Part shown: piece after piece, positions 23,242-35,100 of the stretch
Layout of the letters: each line of letters begins with the position of its first letter
Numbering within the stretch: position 1 is the stretch's first letter
Source of the DNA: Lenzites betulinus
Lineage: Eukaryota > Basidiomycota > Agaricomycetes > Polyporales > Polyporaceae
DNA length: 64,000 nt
Direction: 5' to 3'
Assembly: GCA_022264855.1 (NCBI GenBank)
Contig: JABYQU010000001.1
Location: forward strand, 930,001-994,000
The notes under the pieces: model-generated
The model's input: only the letters and a program-made list of their open reading frames with translations
Told to the model about the DNA's origin: nothing
Databases searched by the model: none
Program-made: the position numbers and the translations under genes

Positions 23242-23600
23242 GGGAGAGCACTAAGAGGGAACAGGCGCCGGCGAGCGGGCGGGCGTCTAGGAAGGGGTGG
23301 ACGCCAGATCACGCTTGTCGGTTGAGTTGACTGGCAGGGCCGCGGCCAGAAGCCCGTCCTCCTCTTCCTCCCATCCCGCCCTTTCCTCTCACACGAACCC
23401 CCGCGGGCTCGAGATCTGACGGCAGAACACCCCCAGAGAACATCCACGCTTCACGAACCCGGACCGTCTGCAGATCCCTCGTGCTACGAAGTTCATCGCG
23501 ATCTCGCTTAACACGCCCCTGCCTCAGTTCCCCGCATCTGTGCTCTCCGTCTCACCCTCCCACTCCCGGTCCGGACGAGCCCGTTCAAGCCAGCATCGCC
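23242..23600. other. Upstream region of NAA50
   Basis: GC-rich region next to the NAA50 start, expected to hold its promoter. No discrete site is defended. Confidence 0.45.
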
Positions 23601-23639
23601 AGCCAACCATCCGTCGGGACAGCGATGAAGCGCGCTGGG

Positions 23640-24085
23640 AGCAATATCGACTTCCCTTTCTTGTCTCAAATCCATATGTCTGCCTTCGAGGCGCTCCAGA
23701 AAATGTCCGCAAGGAGCTCGAGGCCGCGTACATGTGCTCCTCAGTCACCCCATATCCTGTTCCTAAGGAACCTACATCCACCCGCGGAAACCGAGGAGAA
23801 ATTCGGGATCACTGCCAACGACCTGAGTCGCAGACGTACCACCAAACAACTCACACATTGCAATCGCCCCATGGTCCTGTCGCCAATCACAAAGCTATTT
23901 GGGGAGGACATATATGCTCGGGGAGCAAAATTTGAAAATGCGAACTAAGAAGGTACGGTATCGACCCCGAGGTTTTCGCCGTGCTCCCGCCCGAGATGCA
24001 GCGTGAGCAGCTCGCGGCGCACCGCACACCTGGCGTCATGCTTTACATCGGCGAACGCAAGATTCCGCGAGCACCCGCCGCCCGG
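23640..24085 (+). pseudogene. Frame-broken fragment resembling the REV1 ubiquitin-binding region
   Basis: Two pieces resembling the ubiquitin-binding motifs (UBM) of Y-family polymerase REV1 are present, but not in one frame. The first reads FLSQIHMSAFEAL in one frame, then jumps at about 23697 to PENVRKELEAAY in the next. This suggests a lost base inside the motif. A second motif, YGIDPEVFAVLPPEMQREQL, lies at about 23954-24010 in another frame and ends at a stop near 24093. Between them KLFGEDIYARGAKFENAN is legible in a different frame again. No polymerase, BRCT or REV1 C-terminal domain is visible nearby, so this is a fragment, not a whole gene. The family call rests on the two Leu-Pro motifs and their spacing, from memory. 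Confidence 0.5.
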
Positions 24086-24269
24086 TCGCAGTAGCAAAAT
24101 GGTGGTTTTTTCTTCCTCCGTCGGCTTTGGAGATTGTACGCGAGGCCGCCGGGATCGCTGAACGTCCTCAACACGTCAAGTCGGAACTCGTGGGACGAGC
24201 ATGGTAAAGGGCGTTCCGGGAGCTGAGCGGGAAGATGAACGACATGGCACGGATAAAGTCTGGTAGGTG

Positions 24270-27200
24270 CCTCTGCCTCAGGTGATGCCGAATGAGTTTC
24301 TGGGCCAGAGTCCCAGTTACTCCAATTACAACCGTCTGTTGTCTTGATGCCTTTGAAAGCTCGGTAGATCTGGCTAGCCCGAAGTGGCCGCTTCCTGAAC
24401 TTTTCTACCCCAATGCCCGTCGGACCTTGGGCAGATGTGTCAGTACCCCGTGCATGAATACACTTGGACCCTGCCCTCCCGTTCTCTTGCTACACACTCA
24501 GACGGCATGTTCTCTCGTCATATCAGCACGGGCTGATGTTGCACTCTGGGGACCGCGCCAGCATCCAGTTTCGTGAGCGCCCCTGCGCTTTCTGCAGCTC
24601 ATCTCGATTCTCCGACATCAATGATCCTGGTTGCGGCCGGGAGGCCATCCCTGTACGTCTTGTCGCCCGAGACAGTGCCCTCAGGCGGCAGGAGCCTAAT
24701 ACCCCGCTTTGGCCTAGAATCGCGCTGACATCGCGCTGACATCCAGATATTGCCCCATTTTATCCCCCATCATGCCCTTCAGTCATCATCGCCCTGGTCA
24801 GGCTGTCGATTCTAGCGTGCTGCGCAAACACAGGTGCTGTCTTCTCACTGCGCTATTTCCAAGCATCTGCTCTCCGGTCCCAGGCACTGGGCAATATCTG
24901 GCCGTTTGGATAAGCCAAGGCGACACAATTGCCCAAGGCTAACCACAAAGGAAATTTGTCCCTACGGCATCGAGGCGTATTGACTCGCCTAGGCCTGCCG
25001 GCAACCCTGACCGCTCCCAACAGGGTAAGTGGTTTGTCCTCCGGACGCTCGTATCCACCTCGTTTTGCCTCGATGATGCCCAGGCTCGAATCTCACGCCG
25101 TGAGGACGCAACTCTCCAGATTCATGCATTCATGTCTGACTAAAGCCGTATTACTTTCATGACATAGGACGGCGCTGGCTTGCTCCATCGGCGAACAATC
25201 AACATAGCCCTGAGGGCGATACGTTACCTTTATGTCTTGTTGGTGCCGTGCTAGCGACAACTGGAACTATCTTTGGAACGCCTGTCTCGAGTCTATGTGA
25301 TCTTTTCGACTTTGCCCTCCATCGGAGTTTGCTTACTTGTCTATCTGTTGACCTCCCCTGGCCTGGACCCCGCTCAGCAGCCCTTCCTCCTTCGACGCCC
25401 TCAACTCTCACGGCATTCCTCCTTGTTCCACCGACCACCGAGCACAGGCTTAATTGAATGCGCGTGGCCGCACTCGTCACGCCGACTCCGATGAAACAGC
25501 ACCCCAGGCAGCAGTAAACGGTTCCATCTAGGGCCGCTGATAGCCCGGGAAGTTCCTACTCTAGGGTCTGCAGGTTCTAGTGCCCTGCGTAACCCCGACA
25601 AAGCATACATCGGGCAGAACCCGGACTCAGGAAGCATACCGCGCGCCCGGTGCTCTTCAGCGGCGCCCAACTCATATAGGGCAAAACTTATCTCGTTCTC
25701 ATTACGTAGAAAATGATAAATGTGTGTAGTTCTTTTCGATGCTCGTCCGCTACGTTCTCGGCTAATCCCTTCGTCCGCAGATTGCAAATGGGCATCGCAG
25801 AAGCTGCAACTCCTCGAAGGCAGTGGTAGCGCAACTGAGTAACGACGCCTCTTCTGCCAGTACGATCTCCTCGTACAGCGGTTCGGCACCCGTGGTCTTT
25901 GGCGCGCCAATGGCACGCTTGCCCTGGAGCCGTAGTATCCTGTATCTGCTATAGGACGGCCGAAGTCTATCTACTGGAAGCTGTCAGATCGCAGGCTACT
26001 TTGGCTGCTTCAATCGGTGCTATGGCTGACATCGGCCGCACAGACTTATCGGACGCTGGTCATCAACATGATTTTCTGCGATCGGAAACATCCCTCGCCG
26101 TGCAACAAGGACCATTTCTTTGCACTCGTGCGCTTCCGCAGCGGCGGTGTCCTTTTGCCCACCCACGACCTCCCCTAAACCCTGCTTTAAGTCGTTGCGA
26201 GAAGATTTCCACACAGCATCCGTCTCACCCACATGGATCACCCCACATTTGCGGACGCTCCGACCTCGCGCAGTGTGCGGTCTGTCATCGTGAGTAGACT
26301 CTTTCCACTCTTGCCTGTCAAACGCCCCGAAATATGCTGAAAGAGCGTGCGCAGCGGGCCTTACGTCTTTACCGCACCACCCACAGCCGGTTATGCGGTG
26401 CGCAACGACGTGCTTCCGAGCAAATATACATCGTCAGCTAGTCATGCTCATCGCAACCGCATCGGAGGGCTAGCCACCTGGTACGTACGCCCACCCAAAC
26501 CAAAAATGTCACCCACACCTGCCACACGCTCGTCTCCAACCACTGTACGGCTCCTTGGGAATCGGATATCCTTTGCGGGTCGCACCTTCGAACCACCGCT
26601 GTCAGCCGCGTTCCCCGCATCCGTAAGCACCTCTCCTCTGCTCCGGCCGAACGCTCGCGCGGACGCGGAGAAGCAGAAGCTGCCATGGCGATTCGAATCG
26701 CCCCTGATCCTCAATAAGGCATATACGATGAACTCCGCTGATGCAGGCAGGCTGCCCCCCGCCCGCGGAGACATCGTCCCCGCGAACTCCGGACCCGCCC
26801 TACGTTTATGGCGTGGGCCCGCTCAGCACCTCCGGCAGCGGCATCGTGCCCCGATCCGCCCCGTCCCAGCATTCCGCGTGCTCGCTTCCCCCGTCGCTGC
26901 CGACCTAGAGCCTCTCCGACTCCGATGTCCGCGCCTCCCGCTGGCCCACGGCCGTCGCGCGACCCTGCCGGCCGGGGGTCCCTGATCTGCAGCCCCAAGC
27001 GCACTCGGGCCAGGATCGGGGCCACGGGACAGCGGCGGCACAGAGCGGTGCCCATCGTCCCCCGCCCCTTGCTTGGCGCACCGTACGCCCTGTCTATCCA
27101 TCCAACGCCCACCCATCCGTGCGACCACCCATCCGTGCAACCACCCACCCGTGCGACTATCTATCTGTGCGAGCGCGCGCGTGTGTGTCTTCCGCGCCGG

Positions 27201-30200
27201 AGCCTGCTCATGCTCTGCGTGCACGGTGACACGCGCCCTGATGCGGTGATCCCTCCGCCAGGCGCGCTCACTTACGCATTGCCTCGGACGTGGTGTGCGG
27301 GGCGCGCGGCACGTACGACGTGCGCAAGGCCTAACGGCGCGTAGCGTGAGGACGCGCACACCATTCCGGGACGCTGCTGGCGGAGCCGACGCAGGACTGA
27401 ACATATGATATGTCGCGGGGCTGTCACGTTTTGCTCCGGTTGACAGGCCGGACGCACGCGGCGTCTGCGTCTGCAGCGGCTAAGCCGTACTACCTACGAA
27501 GGGCTCGAGCAGCGGGCTGTCCTGGTCGTTTGCGCGGGATTGCGACAAATCTCTGGCCTGCGGCAGCGCGCTCCGAGGGCGGGGGGCGCCCCACGGCTCG
27601 GGTTAACATTCAATGCATTGCATGGTGTGCAGGGTCGCTGATGCGTGGACGGTGCTCAGGTGCGTGCGTGCTTTGCTGCACCGGTATGTGACAATGGCAC
27701 ATGTTTCGTCTGTCTGCCCGATGTCGGTGTGTTGGTAGAATGACGGACGCCGTGGCTTACGGCCTGGGCTCGGGCCCCGCGCGCGACTGGCCGTGCGTCC
27801 GAGTCGGTGGGGAGGTGTGTCCGGGCGCGCGTCGGGAGCCGGAGGGCTGTATTTGCCATTATGATCTCTTCATGCGTAGAGAATGTCAAGAATTTTTGTC
27901 GCATTTTTGGGAGAGCCGGCTGCACCGCTTGGAGTCTCCGTCGGCTGTTCATTCTCCGGCCGTCGTTGTACGATGTTCGGCGCACAAGGCTACTTTGCGT
28001 ATCGGGGTGTTTTGTTCAGCTCTGGAGCAGAAGCGCCCCCGAGTTCGGATGTGTCATTGTCGATATCTGGTGCGAAAGCGCAGTCGTCATGCTGGGCGTT
28101 ATATTCGTAACATGAAGAAGTCGCGACGGCAGCCTCACATGAGCGCATAAGCGGCCACGGGTAACCAGAACACACGCCCCAGAGGCTTCTCGTGGAGGTC
28201 AAAGTTGCGCAATAACAAACTTGCAGAGATCGCAGTCTGCCGACCTCAGCGAGTCTGGGATTCGCGGGACGACACGATTAATCTAAACATATCCAGCCCA
28301 GTCGGGTGATCACACACCTGTCACAACTAGTACTCGACTGCGAACGTCGAACACTGGCTAGCAGCTACCATTGCGAAGTATCACGGGCTTGGCTGTGGCT
28401 CCTCTGATAATGCGCCGACTGCGCGATATCGATATCGCCAGCTCCCGCCCTCGTTACATCAAATTTAATGACTGTGAGAGAGATCGGGGAGCCGTCGCAG
28501 GCCGTAGCAGAGTCCCCACTTGTACTGGTACTGTACACCCGGGATGCGATATCACGACGCTCCATCCGTCCGCAGGCTGGGGCCGCAGTGGGTGCGGAGG
28601 GTGGCGCGGGCCCGATGGTGTACCGAAGCAAGGGCTGTCCATTTCCGAAATCAAGTGACATGATGGGTGTTCAAACGTTCATTTCGCGTCCAAGTAGGTC
28701 GCCGAAGTGTCGCTGACTGGTAAATTATGCTATCGTACTGGCATGATTTCGTCTGCCTGTGTTAACAAATATGGCGACGATGGTACGTTAACATCAACAA
28801 GAGCGGCAAACGAACAGGCGTACCGTTCTACGTGGAGCGTGGCTGACGCGGGTGTGACACAAACAGTATTAGCAGTACGATTATTCATGATTGTTCCGTT
28901 GAGCCAGAATGTTCATTTTCGCCGTGATATGCCCTCCCGCAACGTTTCAGACAGAACTCCTACCAGTACAATCGAATGATGCATCAGCGGAGCGCTAACC
29001 CAGCTTCAAATTGTCATCCAGAACTCACCGAAATCCCAGCGGCTGTCCCGCCAGCGACCAACAGCCTGGAAGAGGGCCAAACTGGGGCAGAGTTTCAGCA
29101 GCTATCCCGCCAGGGGAGTCGCTAGCGACACAGCATGCTGGGATCTTCGTGCGCGTTGAGCGGCACGAGCTCGAGGAACACGCCCGCCTGCCCGCCAGCT
29201 CCCCGTCAGATGCCCACCGCTAGCACCGGCACCTTTCCTCCACGACGGCGACACGGCGAGCCTCCGGGGCAGTGAGGGGCCTCGCGCGCGTCCCGTTGCG
29301 GCCCCAATAGGGCGATACAACAAACGCCGGGGGTTCTCGAGCTAGCGGACGCAATAGGGAGGTCATGGAACGTCCGGACGCGCGAGGTGTCCCACAAGGG
29401 TATAGTCCTGATTGCGCGACTGCCAGACGTACCGCGCGCCTTGTCGGTGAGTGATTTTTGTCAGTTCCTGGCACGTACACCTAGACACTCGGAGGGCGGG
29501 GACATGGTGGCTGGGCGTTGGAACAGTGTCCTGTAGTAGGCGCATGTGGGGAAGCGGGAAGCTCAAACTTCTGGTGTCACAGTCAACTCGGTGTCATTGC
29601 CAGGGCCATGGACGCGCTCACCTGGAAGTCGTGTGCGGCGCAGGACTTAGCGCGTCCGTACACATTTGACGTCCTTGAGCGCACATGCCGTATGACCACG
29701 TACCAGGGCACAGCACTGATGGAGCATTCCACGTCCACTCCCACCCGCTGCGAACGCGGAAATGAGCCATAGTTTATTTCCACCGGCGGAATGACACAAC
29801 CTACCAGCGCGCCGTCCCCTGAGCCTCGAGCACAGCTCCACTGACTTCGCAATACGGGTGGCACACGCTGTGCCCGAGGCACTCGCCCTGCAGTGGTGAT
29901 GATTGCGCGGCCGTTGTTCGAACGTTTGCTACGCCTGGCGCGTGAGGACGCCGCGGCCAGCAGATCCGTGCCACTCAGGCTGTCACGATACGTTATCCCC
30001 CCGCCTTCGGACATGCGCAGTGTACGTGTGAGGGCGTGAATCGTCCCAACAGAAGCATACTGTGCTCCGGTCCTCGACGGAGCAAACCCAAAAACACCCT
30101 GAAAGGCTGCCGGGTCAGTACGTTCAGGAAGACTCCTTCCACATTGCACGAGCTTTGACTCCACCCACCGTCGCGCAGACTCAGGGGTCGACGTCCAGCG

Positions 30201-30956
30201 GTCCCAGGAGGCGACGTGTCTGCGAGCACGGGTAGGCGACGTGAATATTCAACAGTCATTTCCCCGATGGCCCTCGGAGGGTAGCGCGTCGGTGACTGGT
30301 GGGTCCTTCGAGAGTGCTTCCATGGCTGTCTGGTGCGCGGTGTGTGCCCACAGCCAACCGGGGATATTGAGCAGCGCTATCAGGCGAGCGTACTCGGAGG
30401 AACCTTGTAGTGCGTACGTGGGAACACAGCGTAGGCGACAGTCTGCAGTGTTCCTGAGAGGAACACTCCGCGCTAACGTTAACCTAGACAGCGTTCAGCC
30501 GTCACTCGGTCGTCAACAAGGGTAAAGGACTTACCTCCCATCCCACACCGTCAAGTATACAAGCTTTAGGTGTGGAACGCAGCTAATCCGACACCGGGCT
30601 GGGTGGACTCCGAGGACTCTTGGGTGAAGCTCGGAGCTTCACCCAAGCACACACGTCAAGCACACGCGCCATGAGCTAACCTAAAGTGAGTGTTCGATAT
30701 ACGTTAGATAGCGTACTACTGCTAGCAGAGGTACAACAGCGTCAACAGGACAATAACAGCGAGACGGCGATGATAACAGAGACAGCGTGGTATAGATACA
30801 GTTCTGACGATAACCAAGAGTCCGTCCAGGCTCCAATGAGGCTACTTCTTGCAGGTACATTTGCGTTACAACATTTCGTCCCCTGTGAGAAGCCGCGTTA
30901 ACACCTATGAGAACAGCCGCTGCGTCAAGCACATACCATAATTCGAGACATAATGG
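24270..30956. other. Large gene-poor interval
   Basis: 6.7 kb without a gene I can support. Many frames of 60-210 codons lie on both strands but lack domains, splice structure or codon preference like the neighbours. A fungal intron donor follows MDHPTFADAP at 26231, but no downstream exon could be joined with confidence. One perfect 29-bp palindrome is listed separately. Confidence 0.5.
30619..30647. repeat. Perfect 29-bp palindrome (14-bp arms, 1-nt centre)
   Basis: Arms CTTGGGTGAAGCTC and GAGCTTCACCCAAG flank a single G. The match stops exactly at the arm ends. It lies in gene-poor DNA, about 310 bp from the end of the 302-aa orphan gene. It could be a dimeric protein-binding site, a hairpin or a footprint of a mobile element; none is shown. 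Confidence 0.8.
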
Positions 30957-31884
30957 TCAGGTCGCTGAGGTGAGTTCACCACCGAGACTTCGGTACGTCC
31001 GCCTTCTTCTTCCAGTGCTTGCGCGCGGGCTTGGACTTGGGCTTGCCAGTCTCAGCCTTCTGTTCTCGAGGCGCGGGGGCTCGAGGGGCAGGAGACGCAT
31101 TGCGCGAGCGAGGAGCGTTGGCACGGAAATGCGACTTCGCAACGGGCGCAGCAGGACCAGGAGTGGGCGGGTGGAGGGAATCGACGTACACATCCGCGAA
31201 GTTCCGGAACACGCACACATCCCTCTCCTCCAGATCGTACTCCGCCAGCGTCGCCCACATGCAGTGCCACCCAGGCTGCTCGTCGAACTTGATCGCGAAC
31301 GCGGCGTGCTTCTGCGTCCAGCGCGTCTCGTGGGCGCTCTTCCCACCGCCCGGCGTCCCGCTCCCACTGCTCCCTCCCGGCTGCACCTGGAACGCCTTGT
31401 CCGCGAGCGTGATCATCGCGGCGTGCTTCACGGTGAGCCGCACGTCCGCGACGCCGGACGGCGGGTTCAGCACGGCGGAGTCGCTCTCGAGCTTCTTCGG
31501 GACGCCGCGGAACTGCGGGTCGTAGCCGACCACGCGTACCTGGAACGATGCCCCATCGTCGAAGTGCAGGGTGATGCTCGGGTGCGCCCGCGAGCGCCGC
31601 ACGCACGTCAGAGTCTTGCCGGTGAGCTGAGCGGGGTCGATGCCGACGCCTGCCTCGCCGCGGCGCTCGGGCTGCGACGGCTCGTCATGCGAGGCCTTAG
31701 AGCGGTAGGCATGGGGGTGGGGGAACGACGGTGAGATGGGCGACGTGGATGAGGGCTGGGGCGAGAAGGGGGAGGGGGGCGTCGTGCCCGGGGAGGTTGA
31801 GGGTGAGGAGGGGTACGGGGATGAGGAGGAGGTGTGTGCGTAGCGGGAGCTGCCGCTCAGACTGGTGCTGCTGTAAGATGACAT
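30957..31884 (-). CDS. Conserved-looking orphan protein (302 aa), intronless
   Basis: Single-exon gene starting at ATG 31884; the last codons lie close to 30976. I recognise no family. The first ~75 residues are Ser/Pro-rich and disordered. A compact core of about 170 residues follows, with LTCVRRSRAHPSITLHF, SFQVRVVGYDP, VKHAAMITLADKAF, TQKHAAFAIKF and WHCMWATLAEYD. Its alternating hydrophobic pattern suggests a beta-rich fold. The C-terminus is basic, Pro/Ala/Lys-rich and could bind nucleic acid or direct nuclear import. No signal peptide or membrane segment is visible. Coding character is judged from length, clean frame and the folded-looking core. CT-rich sequence upstream (complement of 31960-32050) may be its promoter. 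Confidence 0.75.
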
Positions 31885-32922
31885 TCTTGGCTGCGAGAGA
31901 CGCCTTGGATGGTCATAGATCGTGTGTGTCCGTAATCTCCGAGCGTAGATTAGGCCCAGGGGGGACAGAAGAGAGGGAGACGGTGTGTAGCGAGGGTGAG
32001 CGATAGCAGCAGCGGGGCGGGGAGGTGGTGGAGGGAGAGAGAAGCACGGGGCGGATCAGTAGCCACCGTGGCCGCCCATACGGCCAAACCCCGCCAAACA
32101 GAGTCCGATAGCCGACGCCTCCTCCGCTCCATTGTCCCGCCACCTCATTGACCACAGACAATGGCTCACCTGCGTACTGTTATCTCCGCCTGTGATTGTT
32201 CAGCATAATGGTGTCTAACCACACCGAAGTGAACACCTGCATAGGGCTCGATGCAGCAAGTACTGGCGGGCTAGTAGAGCTTCAAGAGGCATACCAACCT
32301 CACATGGAAGTCCTACCAATCAAGACCCATTGTAACGAGAGTTGGAGAACGGCAATATTAGACCTATGAATTGAATATCGAGAGGAAGAACCACCCTGAA
32401 GTTTTTCTCCAACACCCAAGTCTCGAGGCAGCCACTGGTCCGGTGGTTCGGCGTACTAGATGGCAGGTAATGAACACCTCGGAGGAAATATCAGTCTACC
32501 ACAAGCGTAGTGGGAGTTTGGTACGAGACAGAGTTTGTTGAATATCTTTCTGTGTCTTTTATCTCACCCTGCTAGCTTCTGGACGCGTCGCCATCGTCAA
32601 CCTTAAACCTTTTATTCGCGTGTTTAGTCACGAGACCAGTCACATGACCGTGTACATGGAAGCAGCCTGCGTATGGTGGACTCGAGAGAAGCCAGCTGAG
32701 AGCTCCCAGCAACCAGAGTGCTACTGCAAACCATTCCGGAGCACATCGCTACTAGCTCGCCCCTTTTTCGGTGGCCGAAGACAGTTTGTGTAACTTCATA
32801 CGATTGGGCCACGGCAGACCGAATGGCTACAAGTCCGTGCAATATTACTATCGTTACATATGTTTTGTGAATTATAACAAATCCCTTACGCGTCGCGGAG
32901 CGATGCAGCACGAAGCCTTCCC
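31885..32922. other. Intergenic
   Basis: 1 kb upstream of the orphan gene and downstream of the protease gene. A purine-rich + strand tract at 31960-32050 equals a CT-rich promoter tract for the minus-strand gene. No other feature is supported. Confidence 0.55.
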
Positions 32923-34416
32923 TCAGAACCCTACACGCGAAGTACCGCATCAGCACACACTCGCCCAGCACGCACCACCAACACCACCAAGCACCGCACT
33001 CACCGTTCGGCGCAAAGCCCATGCGCTGTCCTCCCACGTCCCACACGGAGTAGTAGTGCTTCAGCACCGAGCCGCCGACGAGCTCGAGCCCGTCGAACGC
33101 GTTGATGAGCGTCTGGCACGTGCTCGGGTCGCTGTCGAACGGGCCGACGTTCAGCTCCGAGCTGGGGATCGTCAGGTTGAACGGCGTGCCCGTCTGCGAG
33201 GTAAACGTGATGTCGATCGTCGCGGGCAGCCCGCCGATCTGCGCGCACGGGAGGCCGTAGGCACCCGGCTCCGCCGCGAAGGGCTTGATCAGGGGCGAGA
33301 TGAGCGCGTACATCGCCTGTGGGGACGCGGACGGGACAGCGTCAGCGTCAGCGCGGCGCGGAGAGCAGGGGGAAGGAGAAGGAGAGAGGACGGACGTTGG
33401 TGGTCTGGGTGTCGAAGAGGATGTTGCTCGTGCCGCTGTCGAAGATGATGCTGCGGCGCTTCTTGAGCACGGACGTCGTCTTGCCGTTCACGGCGATCTG
33501 CGTGGACTCGACCTCCCAGTCGCCCTCGCCCTGCTGGTTCGCGAAGACGAGGCTGCCCTTGAACTTCGTCGGGTCGGTGCCCCCGAAGAGCAGCTCGGAG
33601 TTCCCGACTTTCTCCGGCGTCACGAACAGGCTGAAGAGCGCTGTAGGGACGGATGAGCACGCCTGCGGTAGATGGACGGAAGGCAGGGATACTGACAGGG
33701 AAGGCCCGTCTTGACGAGGGCTGCAAAGATCCCTTCGGCCGAGGAGCCCAAGCCCTGGATACCGAGGAAGGGGTCGAGGTTGAACTTCGGCGTCTGGGAG
33801 GTGATGGTGAACAGCGAGATCGCCTTCGCCGCGACGCCCCCGACGGTGACGGTGTCCGTGCCGGAGCGTATGTGGAGCACGTAGTCATTGTTAACAACAG
33901 GGTCGACGCCTACCCCAGTGGAGAAGCTGAGCGTCGAAGACTGCGAGCCGCGCACGAAGGTCGAGCTCTTCGAGATGTCGAATTTGTTGGACTGGTTGCA
34001 CGTCGTGCATTCGGTGGCTGTCGCCTATTGTTAGGCGGTGGAATCCGGGAGAGGTCTGCAGGGAGGCTTACTGGCAAACTCGAGGGTCTGGGACCCGGTG
34101 TCAAACACGACACTCACAGGCTGCGGCGGGGTGCCGACTGGGAGCAGATGGGTCAGCGAATGATACCAACGACGGAGTGAGTTCATAGTTTACCAGAGAT
34201 GTTGCCGAACCACTGCAGGTCCGTTCCCAGGAAGAAGTCTTCGAGAGGGACGCCAATGGCGCTCGCAGCCCGCCGACGCAACGCCGACGCATGGCCCTTG
34301 GGGGCTTTGCGGGAATGAATCTCAACTCTCATAGGCTGGGGGACCGGCTCGGGGGTCGCGGCGACCTCAGAAGAGGCAGCGAGCGCAAGAAGACCGATGC
34401 TGATGGCGGAGAGCAT
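32923..34416 (-). CDS. Secreted pepsin-like aspartic protease (family A1)
   Basis: 391-aa preproprotein. Exons on the complement: 34194..34416, 34072..34137, 33697..34017, 33396..33640, 33004..33316, 32923..32930; all phases fit. A signal peptide covers about the first 20 residues (MLSAISIGLLALAASS) and a basic propeptide follows. The catalytic aspartates are Asp87 (VVFDTGS) and Asp271 (IIFDSGTS). The C-terminal wall has YYSVWDVGGQRMGFAP. After the first Asp motif the sequence is QTLEFA where typical pepsins have a Trp-containing LWV. The last exon is 8 nt and adds only the end of the final codon pair plus the stop (GF-stop). Active outside the cell or in the vacuole after acid activation, as is usual in the family. 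No damage is seen. Confidence 0.92.
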
Positions 34417-35100
34417 GCTGGGGGACCTCGAAGGGGGGGAGGGCTGACAGGGCTCTTGGGCCAGTTAGGGACGCGTCCTGGAGCTTTATATACCCAGCTG
34501 CGCGTGTGCAATAATATATGCGACCATGTATGCACGCGAAGCCGAGGACATGTGGAGGGAGATGGGAGATCGAGAGCTTCGTGGTGCGAGCCGCCAGAAG
34601 AAGCTGATACAGTGATAGGGTTGATGTCGGGCGAGCGAGACGTGAGCGTGTGGGCCGAAGCTGCCCAGGCTGTTCTGTTAGCGAGCCACGCGCGTGTGGG
34701 TACATCGCCGAGGGAGGATGTTCGTGCGAGGCTGACCGTGTGGACGGGAGAAGCCCCGAAGGAATATGCAAGGGAGCGGTCGGGTGCCCGATACTGCCGC
34801 CGTCCAATCAGGCGATCGCATCCCTGTTCTCGACGTCCTGGCCCATCCCGGGGCTGTTCTTGCCTCTGGTCGCAGTGCGGTACATGTGGAGGCCACCGCG
34901 CGATGTAGATGGCGCGCATGCGTTGACCGTCGCAGGCGCCGGCGTCGCGAGGCTCGCGCGTCACGCGTTCCATTCGCGAACAGCCACGCCAAGCCTTCCG
35001 TTCTATCGAGACAACCACCATCCTCTCAGTCTCGCCCTAGAGTCCTTGTTCCACATCGCCAGCACCGGCCTTTGCATAATCCTACGTATCCAATACACTC
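34417..35100. other. Divergent intergenic region
   Basis: Promoter region shared by the protease (-) and the 152-aa gene (+). Only the TATA element near the protease is defended. Confidence 0.55.
34485..34492 (-). promoter_or_regulatory. TATA box of the aspartic protease gene
   Basis: The complement reads TATATAAA, about 70 bp upstream of the ATG at 34416, a standard spacing. Confidence 0.6.

Noticed and set aside
26226..26985. Possible gene start MDHPTFADAP with a GTGAGT donor
   Set aside because: No downstream exon gives a sustained frame or a recognised domain.
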